Of a stretch of 64,000 bases of DNA, positions 25,401 to 37,118 are shown in pieces (position 1 is the stretch's first letter; each line of letters begins with the position of its first letter). The stretch comes from Toxoplasma gondii ME49 (Eukaryota > Apicomplexa > Conoidasida > Eucoccidiorida > Sarcocystidae): the NCBI RefSeq assembly GCF_000006565.2, contig NC_031476.1:6418400-6482399 (forward strand), written 5' to 3'. The notes under the pieces were generated by a model. It made no database searches. It was given only the letters and a program-made list of their open reading frames with translations, and had not been told where the DNA came from. Position numbers and translations under genes: made by a program.

Positions 25401-26461
25401 GTCAGACGAGGATTACGGCCTTTCTTCCGTTTGTTGAAAGAAATGCTAAGAAAGCTGGCTCCTTCAGGGGGACTAACCAAGAAGGGAGAACGGACGAAAA
25501 TCCTGTGTATGATGCGCTTGCAAAAGCAGCGCAGGCCGCAGAAGCAGACGTAAAGAAGAACAAAAAGGGTAGGAAAAGGAACGGTGACTTCAAGGGCGGC
25601 AGAGGAGATGAGGTGCGCTTCAGTGACACACAAGAAAATGAAGGAGACGACTCGGAAGAAGACGAAGAAAGAGGGACACACCTTCAAAGTGTTGCAGCGT
25701 GCGAAGAGCGAGAAGAGAGAAGAACGAGACAGGAACAAGCAATCCCCGATGCGGCTGCAGAGGTGCAACGCCTGGAGGATGAAGGAGCTGTAGCTGTCAT
25801 TCGCAGCGAGAGAATGCTACGGGCAGTATCCGTTTTAGGGCAGCGACATAGGAAGGGACAAGATGCCGCCGCAGTGAGCCACCTGCCAGAAGGGGAAGTG
25901 GAGAAGAAGGAAACATCGTTGCAAGATGAGGACGACTGCAAGACTAAACGTAGAGGTGGTCGAAGGCAGCCGGGCGCGGCACGGGATGGCCGGGCAAAAT
26001 CACGGTCCCAAAGGTCGCCTCAGGGCAGCTCTCATGTCCAGTCCAATAAAGAGGCAAATATGCCACAAGGGAATGCTGAAGGAGAGAAACGTTCGGCAGC
26101 AAGACAGCCACACCGGAACCGCCGGCGGCAGGCGGGTCCGATAGAGAGGCGACCGGACGCGGCTACTCGTCTCACTGTCGGTTCACCGGTCGACGGAAAA
26201 CGGGAAAAAGAAAGAAATTCGGGGGAAGCACAAATAGGGGACTCTTTCCGAGATACTGCCTCCGGTGACTCAGATCACGACGGTCTAGTGGAAAGTGACA
26301 AGAAGAGAATGAGGCACAGATCGCCTCCATATGCCGATGAGTCCGACCTCCGAGATGAGGATGCCGTATTAGTTGCTACAATGATGCAGGAGCTGGATGC
26401 AGAAGAGGACCTTGAGAGTTTGGCTGCTGCCGCTGAAGCTGAGTTGGAGAACGACCTGTAG
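16410..26461 (+). CDS. XPG: DNA repair endonuclease Rad2/XPG (ERCC5 family), about 2,012 residues
   Basis: Structure-specific nuclease of nucleotide excision repair; the family makes the cut 3' of the lesion. Twelve exons join in frame: 16410-16520, 16882-16961, 17143-17223, 17649-18248, 18353-18528, 19155-19185, 19264-19354, 19843-20752, 21242-23469, 23860-23962, 24380-24538 and 24993-26461. The N domain starts MGVKGLWDLLEPAG, with catalytic D30 (AVDAAIW) and D77 (IVFDGPPPF). The long Ser/Glu-rich spacer keeps the conserved LPPMVQFQILTQLR piece. The I domain (about 1437 onward) has GEAEATAAYL and ISDDSDALVFGA, and the helix-two-turn-helix segment has GCDYTLGVKGIG. All expected acidic residues are present. 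Near residue 1660, QTRITAFLPF resembles a PCNA-binding box, followed by an acidic and basic tail. It is about 800 residues longer than human XPG, mostly in the spacer. Exon 6 is only 31 bases and is the least certain junction. Confidence 0.95.
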
Positions 26462-27237
26462 TTGGTATATCTCCAGAAGAGAAAGAGCCCAAAAGCGCCA
26501 GTGGAGCCTGTCGGTAGTCAACTGTCACTCTATCTACTCTCTTGAGAATGGAAAGTGTGGCGGCAATCGCCTTGTGCCAGACTGAGGCACAGAACGTTTG
26601 ACAATCGAACATGACGCGCTTCTTGTACTCCTGACCTGGAACGAGGTGGACAGGTAGTAGTGTCGCGCTCGATACAGGGGCGGCCGTGGTGACAGACGAC
26701 AATGCAACGAATTCGACAAGGAGCACTCTAAACTGTGTTTTGACTGCAATTCGATCTCTCAACTATGAGGCTGCCGTAAACGGCTGCCTCATTCTGCTGT
26801 TGTATTCATTCACTTTGATGTCTAACACAGGTACCGCCAAATAAAAGTTAAGACTTTGCCTTCGTCGCAAAATTGCATCCAACGACATGCTCTTGGGTGG
26901 TCCTCCGGACTTTCCAGGGGTACGCCTGGACAGAACAGAGCAAGTGTGACTGGATTATCGTGTGTGAAACCTTCGCGAGGTAGACGAAATCGCTAGACAC
27001 TGTGTACAGCTGTGTTCTGCCGGAACGATGCACGGAGTGATGCTGAATTATGCTTTTGGTCACACAGTTTCTTGGAGCCAGCGTCTTTTGCAAGACATTA
27101 CAACACTCGAATTAGCCTTTTCACGGCTGCCTTCATAGCGGCAATTTTTCGTAGCTGCATCCGACCTGATACATTGTAGACGAAAAATTGGAGGCAGCAT
27201 TGATTTTGCAGAAATCAAAAGGAGTGCAAGGAGATTC
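26462..27237. other. 3' flank of XPG
   Basis: Probably the XPG 3' untranslated region followed by spacer. A near-perfect GAGGCTGCCG/CGGCTGCCTC inverted repeat at about 26766-26792 could form a hairpin. Nothing else is seen. Confidence 0.35.
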
Positions 27238-27310
27238 TTCCCACGCCGGGACTCGAACCCGGGTCGCCCGGGTGAAAGCCGGGTATCCTAACCACCTAGA
27301 CTACATGGGA
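27238..27310 (-). tRNA. trnE: tRNA-Glu (anticodon UUC)
   Basis: The minus strand folds as a full cloverleaf: acceptor TCCCATG/CGTGGGA, anticodon stem CCCGG/CCGGG with loop CTTTCAC (anticodon TTC), and T arm CCGGG-TTCGAGT-CCCGG. It is identical to the copy at 28840-28912. CCA is not encoded, as usual for nuclear genes. Confidence 0.95.
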
Positions 27311-28295
27311 TGCGCCCTTTTCGCAGTCGTAACTGCTTGTTTGGTAGAGGATTTTCATGCTAGATTTTTCTGTGTGTGAGCTGTTCCCTCTTTCCTGCAA
27401 TGAGTGAAGTTTACTCGGAACTCCACGGTATAATAGAAATCCATCAATGTGGAAAACGCTGATGTGAGAATTGGCCACGGGGTACCGGCTGGTTGCACAA
27501 TGCTTTGTCGGATGAAAAACTCAAGTTACAACTATTTCTCCATCTGCTACAATGCTAAAGCGCTCCATGATTGACTTGCAGGGAGCGATAGTACTCTCTT
27601 CTTGACCAACCGACGCGTAGTCCGGTGGAACATGCATACGGATGGTTATAAATGAAATTCAAGCTGCGAGTTAAACGGCCTCGTAGATCCGCTGCATGTG
27701 GTCATTCATGCCCAAAACAGTTGTTGTGTTCTGAACCACAATATGTAGAACCCTAGCTCAAACCGCAATGTAACATGGGCTCGTTGCCACCATTCGGCAA
27801 CTAGCTGAAGGTTACAACGGTGACATTGCTGTCGTAAAACTTATATACACGAACAGGGCTGAGTGTCTCCAGCGTGTGAGCCGTCACCTGATTTTGCCTT
27901 CTTCGTATTTAGCAAGTGTCGGTAGGTGGCCAGGGATATGAGGTCAGTCCGCGGTGTGCTTGACCGCGATCTACACGGTGAACGACCACACCTACGCACA
28001 AGAAGGCTGCTCGATAGAGCGCTAAGGTTCTACGTCCAGAGTGTATGTTAGAGTAGGTTATTATAAATTGGGCGTTGCCACTTATCCTGTTTGTATCCCT
28101 CACCAACTCCGATCGACACCGTCCAGCGTGCAATTTACACGTAAATGTTAAATGGTACCAAGAACGAAGACTCTCAGCTACATTGGGGGGCCACGTGGTG
28201 ACTCGCTCACCCAGATGAGTGCCTCGTCGCCGTCTGAGAAGATAACATTCCTGCTCGCGACAGACGCGGAGATTAGATACTAGTTTGAAGAGCTG
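27311..28295. other. spacer between tRNA-Glu copies
   Basis: I see no coding exon or additional RNA gene here. Confidence 0.35.
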
Positions 28296-28367
28296 TCCCA
28301 CGCGAGGACTCGAACCCGGTTCGCCCAGGTGAAAGCTGCGTGTCCTCACCACAGAGACTGCATAGGA
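28296..28367 (-). pseudogene. decayed tRNA-Glu copy
   Basis: The minus strand matches tRNA-Glu along its whole length and keeps the CTTTCAC anticodon loop and an acceptor stem that can still pair (with two G-U pairs). The anticodon stem has one mismatch (CGCAG/CTGGG), the T stem has lost pairing (CCGGG against CCTCG), and the D loop differs from the intact copies. It is the outer end of the left arm of the inverted repeat, so it arose by duplication of the intact gene at 28840 or of its ancestor. Reduced function cannot be ruled out. Confidence 0.7.
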
Positions 28368-28556
28368 TTGCGAGTTCCCTGGTGACAGTCACAGCGCCAA
28401 ACACTCGATTTCAGGCCCTTTGCACATGTCAAATGCACAAGACAGTGGTTGGTGGCGCTCGAGAACATTGCCCGATGTCGCCGATCACCACCTCGTGCAG
28501 TTGTTTCTCCTGGATGTGTAACGATTAGTCACAAAGACAAAACCATTAATCACGAA
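28296..28556 (-). repeat. left arm of a tRNA-containing inverted repeat
   Basis: About 260 bases are the reverse complement of 28650-28912 with scattered substitutions. Shared landmarks, in order, are the tRNA-Glu, GTGACTGTCACCAG, CACTGTCTT, CACGAGGTGGTGATC and GTCTTTGTGACTAATCG. Confidence 0.85.
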
Positions 28557-28649
28557 GCCGGAAACGTTGCAGGCCGGAAAGACGAATTCCTGCTGTCGCA
28601 GAAATCCAGTTATCGAGGTGTTGCTTCTTCCGGTCTGAAGCTTTTTCGC

Positions 28650-28912
28650 TTTCGTGATTAATGGTTTTGTCTTTGTGACTAATCGTTACACATCCAGGAG
28701 AAACAACTGCACGAGGTGGTGATCGGCGACATCGTGCAATGTTCGCGAGCGCCGCCAACCACTGTCTTCTGCATTTGACATTTGTAAAGGGCCTGAAACC
28801 GAGTGTTTGGCGCTGTGACTGTCACCAGGAAACTTGCAATCCCATGTAGTCTAGGTGGTTAGGATACCCGGCTTTCACCCGGGCGACCCGGGTTCGAGTC
28901 CCGGCGTGGGAA
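28650..28912 (+). repeat. right arm of a tRNA-containing inverted repeat
   Basis: Partner of 28296-28556, separated by about 95 bases. This arm carries the intact tRNA-Glu at its outer end, so the pair could extrude as one very long hairpin. Confidence 0.85.
28840..28912 (+). tRNA. trnE: tRNA-Glu (anticodon UUC)
   Basis: Full cloverleaf with acceptor TCCCATG/CGTGGGA, anticodon loop CTTTCAC and T loop TTCGAGT. It is identical in sequence to the minus-strand gene at 27238-27310. Confidence 0.95.
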
Positions 28913-31592
28913 AACTGCCTGTATCTTCAAGAGGTGCTTGGCCACCTCAGCCAGCTTCCGCTGGCGGATTTCTTCGGCATTTCTTTTGTCCAGTTATTGT
29001 AAGTACGACGGTATATATTCAAATAGGTCCTCTTGTTTATAAGTGCCCCATATGCTGATTCCTGATTTTCATGGGTCGTATGCTCAGTTCCGAAGACGTT
29101 CTGCTGACTCTAATCTGAATTGCATCCAACGCTACTGTTCTTTATGTTTCTTCATGCGCAACTACAACTATGGTAACGGTTTAGGATGACGCAGAGCTAT
29201 CTAGAGGGAAGAACACGCGCGTATCGGCACTTCGACAACAGACATCGGCCATTCACGAAGCATATACAGTGGGAGCCAGATCTTCCGCGCACGGAGGACA
29301 AAACATAAGAAAAAGCTAACGCGCAGCCTATTCAAGAAATGATATCTGGTGAACGATGAACGTTCAAACCATATGCTGCCTTTCTAGGCGAATGTGCTGT
29401 AGCTCTTGTACATGTAAGATTAGGCCACCGTTTTGTGGTGGCAACGCAACACCTGGCTTACGGTCAGAAGCGCATGGCCGCGAAATTCCACTTCTGCCGT
29501 GTTGTGAGCTCAAGCCTGGACGGAGGATTTCTTCCATTGCATACATCTTCATCCCTGCGCGATATCACGTAAAACTGCCCTTACCATTACACCGGTGTAC
29601 AAAAGTATTTTCCTAGGAGAGAAGAGGCGTCTTCAATGACAGACTTTTGGTAGAAATTGTTCATACGATACGAATGTCACACGCGAACAGATGCCACTCC
29701 GAGCCATTGTTACAGCCATGAGAAGCGTTTGCAAGTGTGCGGTTCTTTGAAGCCAACACCGCCCATGAAGGATCAACTGCACCGATGCTTCAGAACAGCG
29801 GCTGTTGGGCACGTTCTAGACTGCTAGATGTTCTAGTGCTTTTTCAGTCGATTTTCACAAGTGCCGCCCGCAGGTGTGCCTTGTGGTTGCCGCGGATCTC
29901 AATTTTAGAGGGAGCTGTAAAAGTGTGGAGCGCTCCCAACACCGTATGCAGCATGCACGTACAAGACTGTTTCCTAAGATTGCGGTAATCTGAGAAGAGT
30001 ACTCTTGATAGGGTAAGCAATATCCTGCCTATTAACGCACTATATAGAATACACTGCCACCAAAACAAAGACAGGAGCAACCGCCTCACGGAGAACTCAG
30101 TACCCCGTTCTACTGCGGTAAGAAACAGTGTAAGGGGCTTCAGCCACGGTATCGAAAGAGAGGCCTTTCTCACTCCTCATCCATGTCCCGCTTGGCACCG
30201 ATGTGTTTTATTTAATATCGAGGGAATGGTCCTTTCGCGTTTGTTAAACCTCCAGGAGCTATCTGTGGATCGTTCGTCCCGGCCACTTAGGGCCGGACCA
30301 TGGGATTGAAATTGCTTTGAAATAGAGAGTTACAGACAGCTGTTACCAAATTCCTTTAACTTAGAGAAGGGTGCAGTCCGTGAAAGACGAACACGAGCAC
30401 ATCTGCTTCCCGCAATGTTGTCCAATATTTTGGCGGTAAAATGAATTTGGACGGCTTGCTCTCAAGACAGGCAAAAGACTGCTCCGCCGCCCAGAGAGGC
30501 ACTAGTATCGCCCAGTTGGATCCCAAAGGTTGGAATCAACGTATGTTGCATTTATATGTTGTTACTCATATTGTTCTTGTCTAACTTCTTACCCGAAATG
30601 TCAAAGTCAGCACGGAACCGAGACTATTTTGGCAGATCGAATTTGTCTAGTAACGGCTCGATCTTTCACACCGAGCGACGGACGGTAGCTGGCCACAATC
30701 CCTTCTGCGAGCAAATCTACCCTGGACGCCGTTGCTGTCTCCAGAGAAACGTGTAACCTGCTACCAAGCTACCAGGTAGAAAGTTGGGCTACAAACACCA
30801 GCGGATTATACAGAAAAGTGACACTCCGTAGGGCGCAAATTCAGAATGGTTGGTCCTGCCCCGGAGTCTTCCAGCGCTGGGGTCTCCTTTTCGTCGGCGC
30901 CCCCCATGTTCGCTTGGACACATCGTCTCGTTTTTTCAAGCATGTTTGAAAGTTGACAGTACAGAAAGCGAATTTTTTAGAATGTCACTTCCCATGTCTT
31001 TTCAATGTACGGTAACGTGCTCAACTGTTGAAAGTCGGCTGTGGCCGTATGCCTGTCGGTTTCGTTTTTTGCGTCGGCGGCCTCAACACCTCGTCATTCA
31101 GGATCCGCCAAAGACGCCTCTTCAACAGGGCCGTATGGTCACGAAGTTCACTCGTTCTTCGTCTTCCTACCTTTTCCCGGGCAATTGGACTTTTCCATCA
31201 GTTGGCTGAAGTCTCAAGGACTCTGCTGGCGTAGACGTTTCCGCCTGGTCGGTGGTACTGTGAATCACCGTGTGGCAGTCTCTAGATTTGGTGTCGGACT
31301 TGAACAAGCGACTGGCGGTGTCTGCCTCTTTTTTCAAAGCTGTTCACGTATCACGCAACAAAGGTCGTCTCCATTCTCTATGCGTGCAGTCAGTACTTCG
31401 TAACAGCTGGCTGAAGCGAACTATTCGACTACCCGTGCCTACCGGAATTTGCCGGTCAGCGGCCCCTGCGTGCAAGCCACGTGCCAGCAGCGAACAGGAA
31501 GAGGACAGACATATTCCGTGCTTACACATGCATGCCGAAGCAAGTTCCAGCCGTACTGTAAACTATCACGTGCGTTCCTCGATATCTTTTCG
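28913..31592. other. long spacer, then leader of the coiled-coil gene
   Basis: I found no supported gene. A frame starting at 30556 begins with a hydrophobic run (MLLLILFLSNFLPEM) but lacks splice support or family resemblance. Sequence from about 30850 is likely promoter and 5' leader of the gene at 31593. The frame of that gene is open upstream to 31449, but the A of the best ATG is at 31593. Confidence 0.3.
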
Positions 31593-34500
31593 ATGGCGGG
31601 AGTCAATGATTATGTCCAAGGAGCCCCCCATGGTCCGCCTCCCGACCTTGCCGTGGGAAATCCCAACGGACGCTCTGCGCCTCTCCATCAAACAAGCGAG
31701 GGAACTCCAGGCAGTCTTCATCCTTCATCTCCAGATGTGAAACTGAAATCGTCGACTCCAGGCAAAAGCGCACGCCCCCTGCCGGGCGATGAATTCGTCT
31801 CGTTGACAACTACAGCTGATTCCTCCACACCAGCTGCCGTGACACCTACTGCGGCTGTCCCGCTCCCCTCTGTCGCCAGTCGAAAAGACCGAATCTACGC
31901 GAGAGAGCCGGAAGGACCCGTCAGCAGTGGAAGACAAGGCGAGGTGAACAATCCGGGTCGAGATGCGGCTCCAGGAGTTGCACCTTTAAATGGAGAGCGT
32001 CTAGACGTTGCCTCGGCACAGACGGACCGTCCTAGCGAGTCGCAGACTGAAAGCTCACGCTTCGCGACAAATTCGTCCAACCAGTTGGTTGCCGTGTCCC
32101 CAGCAGACTCGCCATCCTCGCTTCAGCTAATTTCTTTCGAGTCTACCGAAGAAGCGTCCTTGTGTGGGGCGCGGGCTCAACACCTTGATGCTCCACCTGG
32201 ACAGACAGACCAAGGCGCGAGACGCGTGCCTCTCCACGCCCCGAACAGAAGCGACAGCGCTGTAGATTCTCAGTTCGGATCTTCTGATCAGACTACCGCC
32301 AATCTGCAGCAGCTCGCGGGGTATTTACGTAATGGGAACTCTCACGCTCAGAGCGGAGTGAATGCCGCCCACATGTGGAGGGGAAACAGTGGAGAGGACG
32401 CTAGAACCCCAGGTGACTGCGGACTGGTCGATTGCGGCTCCTCAGACGCTGAAGCAGAAGCTCAGAAGCTGATGAAGTCCCTGATTGCAGAGAGAGATCT
32501 GTACAAGGCAGCGTTTGGCGCGGCAAACGAGGAGTTAGAGGAACTACAGGGTAGTCATCGCGAGCTTCAGAAGGCTCTCGGAGAGGCGGACCGACGCCTT
32601 CTGCATTCAGAGTTGCTTCTGCAACGCCAGCAGCGACAGATCGCTGCAACCGAGCAGGGTTCTGAAACGCGTCGGGTGGACAGAGAGGATGTAGAACAAA
32701 TCGGGGGCGAGCCGCCCACGTTGCACACGCTGGAAGGGAGCCACTCCAGTGCAGAAGTGATCGACTGCCGCGCAATATCGCGTTACAGCGGCCAAGGTCG
32801 CGGGACGACTCCGGTTTCCTCCTGTTCCAAGTCTCCATCCACGACGGAGCCGGTGAGCAACCAGAAAAGACCAGATACACAGGAGGCAAGATATCGAGAA
32901 GTGGCTCGTAGAAGTATGAGTAGGAATGGAGGGAATCCATTGTCAAAACCGCACCCAAGGTGCGCATCGGAGTACGTTCTGTCTCCGGCAGTCCGGTCGT
33001 CTAACGACTCTCAGCTAGGAGAGCGCGTTATCGATGTCTTTACCTCGCGTAAACCTCGGAGCTCCTTGCTCACTTCGCAACTCCCCCAGGGGGGCGAATT
33101 CGCATATTCGGCAGCTGATGACGTCGCCGAATTCTCGGGGGGGGCTTCGAGATACGACGGAAGGCCCAGGAATCGCGGCAGCATCCTCTCTTTTACAGAG
33201 GGGAGAATTCGCCGCGACTGCGGAGTCCACAGTTACAGGGGACAAAAAGCTGCACAGTCAGGCGGTGAGGCTGGGGTTGTGATGGAGGGATCCCGACACT
33301 CAGCGGAGACAGCAACTCGACTCCGTACAGGTCTCGAGAACAACCATACAGCGTCCGCAGCGAGTAGAGGACCAGAGGACCAGACGATGTTGTTTGCAGA
33401 GGCGGACCGCTACCGGGGAGTCGCAGCGGCGTCGGGTACACGAAGGAGTAACGGGAGAGGTAGGCGCCGGAGTTCCAGCGGAGAAGAGTCAACTCCTCCC
33501 CTACGATCTGTTTCATGCGAGGGAGTTTACGGGGTAGAGGCAGATCTCGGCAACATCTCAAGCAGTTTCGAGCTCCTTCGCCGCCACAGTCCCTCTACAT
33601 TTCCGCAGCGTGGATCTGTGCGAGATTGCGACGGAGACGAAAACGGCGAAGGCAAGACATCGTTCCCTTCTCTTCTACAGTATGAAGCTCCAGAAACTGC
33701 GTGGAGTAGAGCCGACAAGAAAGATGGAGCTCTTCACGACAACTCAGAGACCCTACGAAAAAGCATAGTGGATTCCTACTTCTGGCTGCATAAATTGTCC
33801 GCCAGTATCTCATCTGGAGAATACCCAAGCGTTGAACTGCTGGTCAGAGGCGTTGAAGAACAGCAACAGCTCATTCGCGTGGCCCAAACCATGGAAGAGG
33901 AAAGGGAGCAGTATGTGGATGCCGTCGCCAATTTGCACGCCGAGTAAGCTCCGATTGTATTTACGTTTCGAATTGGATATAACAAAAACTCGGCCAACTA
34001 CGGCAGCGGCGTTCTCTTTCATTTCAGCTGTCACTCGGAAGCTTAGACTTTTTTCACGCCCGTTTTGTGTTTTACACAGCACGTTTACCTGCCACGCGTA
34101 CCTCCACGAAAACCAATTAGTTCTGTAGCTGGCCGGAGGTGAGACCGTCATCGATTTTTGCGTGGCAGCTACGACAGCGGATCCGGATCGAAGATTGCTT
34201 CACATGGGCGGGACAGAGGTCGACCGCGCGTGCTTGTGGCACAGGTTGGGCACAGAATGAAGATGCCGTAGACTGTTTTTTATTCGGGATGTTTTTTTAT
34301 TCGGTATGATTCGCATCAGGATCCGGCCAATAGGGAAACGAGAAGTATGTTCTTGTATGCAGCACAGCTCAGTCGCTGTAAGGATATGCCATGGGTCGCA
34401 TGCCGGTGTATGTGTGCTGACTTTTTGTCAGGCTACGTTCTGTACGTGACGAGGCGTGTATCTATCTTTTGGCCCATCAACAGCAAGCGACCGATCTGCA

Positions 34501-35074
34501 GCAAGAGGCCGACGATGCGCATGCAGCCGCGGACTTTTGGCTGGAAAATCACCTTCGTTTCATGCGGAAGTGGCAGCGGATTGGGTATGGTGCCCTTATC
34601 TATCTGCCGTCTGCGCGCGTCGTCTCGGATGAAGACACTTGGAACCAGCAACAGCAATTGTTTCAGACTGGAGATCATTGCCTGATGATTGCAGGGGATT
34701 GTGAAATCGATCCTCTGGAATCTCCCGTGGCTTCAGACAGTCCGACAGCGAGAGATCTATCTGCATGCAAAGTGTCCCAGTCGCTTCGAGCGGTGGATGC
34801 TATATGTGCAGCCCAGGTGATTCTCCATGATGAAGAAGAGGCAGAAAGTGGAGAAACGCATGCTTCTGAAGCGGCAGAAGACTTGTCATGGGCTATGCCC
34901 GATGATTTTGTACGCTGTCCTGGAAGTGACAGAGATTCGAAAAAAGTGGAAAGGGAGTGTTTTCAGAAACGAGACTCAAACATTGTGGAAGCGGCACGCG
35001 GTGTTAACCACGATTTGCAAGCGGGTTGGCTGCAAAGGCGGGGAGAAAGAATGCTTTTGTGGTTCCTTGATTAA
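31593..35074 (+). CDS. coiled-coil protein of unknown function, 997 residues
   Basis: Two exons: 31593-33943 and 34432-35074. The first ends CCGA|GTAAGC, the second starts after TTTTTGTCAG, and the phase-2 join is in frame. The start is MAGVNDYVQGAPHGPPPD. Residues 1-280 are Ser/Pro/Thr-rich and look disordered. About 286-350 form a coiled coil (LIAERDLYKAAFGAANEELE and onward). A second Arg/Ser-rich stretch follows, then a longer helical region from about 712 to 840 that spans the intron (VEEQQQLIRVAQTMEEEREQ, then QQQATDLQQEADDAHAAADF). The tail is acidic. There is no signal peptide, membrane segment or catalytic motif. The design suits a structural protein of the cytoskeleton, centrosome or conoid, but that is only a guess. 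The codon structure and splice sites make the gene itself secure. Confidence 0.85.
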
Positions 35075-36740
35075 CATGGACGCGCCGAGATGTTCCATCA
35101 TTCCACGCGAAGAGCAGAGGGTGGAGAGGTTTCCGCTAGAAAGAAAAACAGACTTGCACTGAGGGGAAAGATTTTGCGAGAGCACTGTTTGTCATTGTTT
35201 GCAGCATGCGCCCCGCACATCCACATTCGTTGTCGCTTGGTCATTGCTGTGCCTGAGCCATCAATTGAACAGTCGCAGCGGTGCATGTCACTTCCTTCGT
35301 GTCATTTTGACAATGTAGGAATCTTTTCGAGTCGCGCCTGCTTGTAACTCGATGGAGTCGGTGACACATTTTCGCTGGCAACCAAAAATAAAAGCTACTA
35401 TACTGGAGCAAGCTGCTGTGTGGCCAAAGTGCCTTTGTAGATATATTCCTCCGTTTCTTGAAGGTTCCTGGCATCATTCTCTAAAGATTGAACCTTCGGC
35501 TGTCACGTGCCAACCTAGAAATTTGGTTAACCGCTCGATGTCCCATTCGAGGCTTTATTCCATGTTTAGGGTTCTTGCAAGCGTCGTATTGTCCACGGCG
35601 TTACGGTTTACATGATGACCTTGTAGCGTATAGCGTAAAGCTGTATCTGTTGTCGAGTTACGTTGCTATTAAATAGTGATTACATTTTTGGTGAGATATG
35701 CAGTGTAGAGGAAGTAGAAAGTGATTTGTACAACCGCGAGACAGAAATGGAAGCGCCTCACATGAGGAGATGCTTGCGAGGGACTAAGGTTTCGGGCATC
35801 CAGTGTAGTTGTGGAGTCACACATCTTTCCATAAGATCTAACAGATATGCCACTTGGCGAGTCCGCCTTCACACTTTTTTTGATTCTCACGCGCTTCGAA
35901 TTAGCAAAGTGGGAGCAATCATTCTGTTCAGATCAAATTGATAAGATATACATTTCAGGGCAGGATGTTGGACGCCTGCGCCCGTCTGAGTTGGTTGCAC
36001 ATTCGCACCAACAAACAGCCAATGACTCTGACCATGTTTTCTTGAGGACGGCAAGACTAGGGGAAAAGTACCACTCGATTCAGTAATCCGGAACTGTGTG
36101 CTGCTTGCGCTCGTTATAGCGGGTCGTCAGCCGTTCACACACAATTTGCATACGCCAGTTGTACCGTACTCACCGCCAACTACTTTCCGGTAACATTCTC
36201 GTGTTCATCGCTAGCAGTAGCTGTTTTCTCTAGTCAAGTCTTTCTACAGTTGAATCCCAGCAGACGCATTGTTTATTGTAGGACGACACGGGCTGTGTAC
36301 GTAGTAGAACTCTCAATTCCCTTCACGCAGGATATCACACCGTCACTACCACCAGAAGGCGGCGGAGCGAAACGGCGAGCAGGAGCCGACGTAGTCTGAA
36401 CGAGCTTCAAGCCCGCATGCGTAGTAGTGCAGCAAAGTGTGCACCATATTGCAACCGAATCTAGACTGCAGCATGAGGAGAGTCTAGTGATGATAGATAC
36501 CTTTGGTACCTATCTCGCTAGAACAGTGGCAGACTTTAACTGTTGTTGTACACCACTTCTGACTATCCGATTCTAGTAACTAAGCAGGGTTCGTATACAT
36601 ATGCAGAAACTCGTCCCTCTTTACTCACCGCGGATGGATTTCCTGCCATACCACTGGTATTGTTGGGCGCTTGAAACGGTTTCATCCTTAGCTTTTTTTT
36701 GCCGACCGGATTTTATGGGAAACAATTACTGCGGCGTGTC
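35075..36740. other. 3' flank and spacer before the tRNA-Val genes
   Basis: No supported gene. A 79-codon frame near 35847-36086 has no start or splice support. A short palindrome (GATACCTTTGGTACCTATC) lies at about 36496-36514. Confidence 0.3.
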
Positions 36741-36813
36741 GCGGGCATGGTCTAGTGGCTATGACGTCTGCCTAACACGCAGAAGATCCCGAGTTCGATC
36801 CTCGGTGCCCGTA
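36741..36813 (+). tRNA. trnV: tRNA-Val (anticodon AAC)
   Basis: Cloverleaf with acceptor GCGGGCA/TGCCCGT (first pair G-U), anticodon loop CTAACAC (AAC), T arm CCGAG-TTCGATC-CTCGG and discriminator A. The 73 bases are identical to the gene at 37046. Confidence 0.95.
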
Positions 36814-37045
36814 TAGCCGTTTCCACCAGTTGCTCATGATTGAAGTGCAGCCACTTATTTTTGACGCACATAGTCATGATACATTCAGCAGCACGTATGG
36901 ACTGCATGCCGCCACCATCCTTGTTTGGCAGTTGAAAGAGTTTTAGTGCTCGAATGATCTCTTAGAGTGACTGCTTCTGAAAGAGAATATTCGAGGCTGT
37001 TTTTTCGCCCCTGACTTTTTTTTCGTACAGTTATTGGTACCTGTC

Positions 37046-37118
37046 GCGGGCATGGTCTAGTGGCTATGACGTCTGCCTAACACGCAGAAGATCCCGAGTT
37101 CGATCCTCGGTGCCCGTA
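37046..37118 (+). tRNA. trnV: tRNA-Val (anticodon AAC)
   Basis: Identical in all 73 bases to the gene 305 bases upstream. Only a few flanking bases are shared, so the duplication is old or gene conversion keeps the two copies alike. Confidence 0.95.

Noticed and set aside
27900..28060. possible further tRNA in the spacer
   Set aside because: No T-loop consensus and no acceptor stem pairing.
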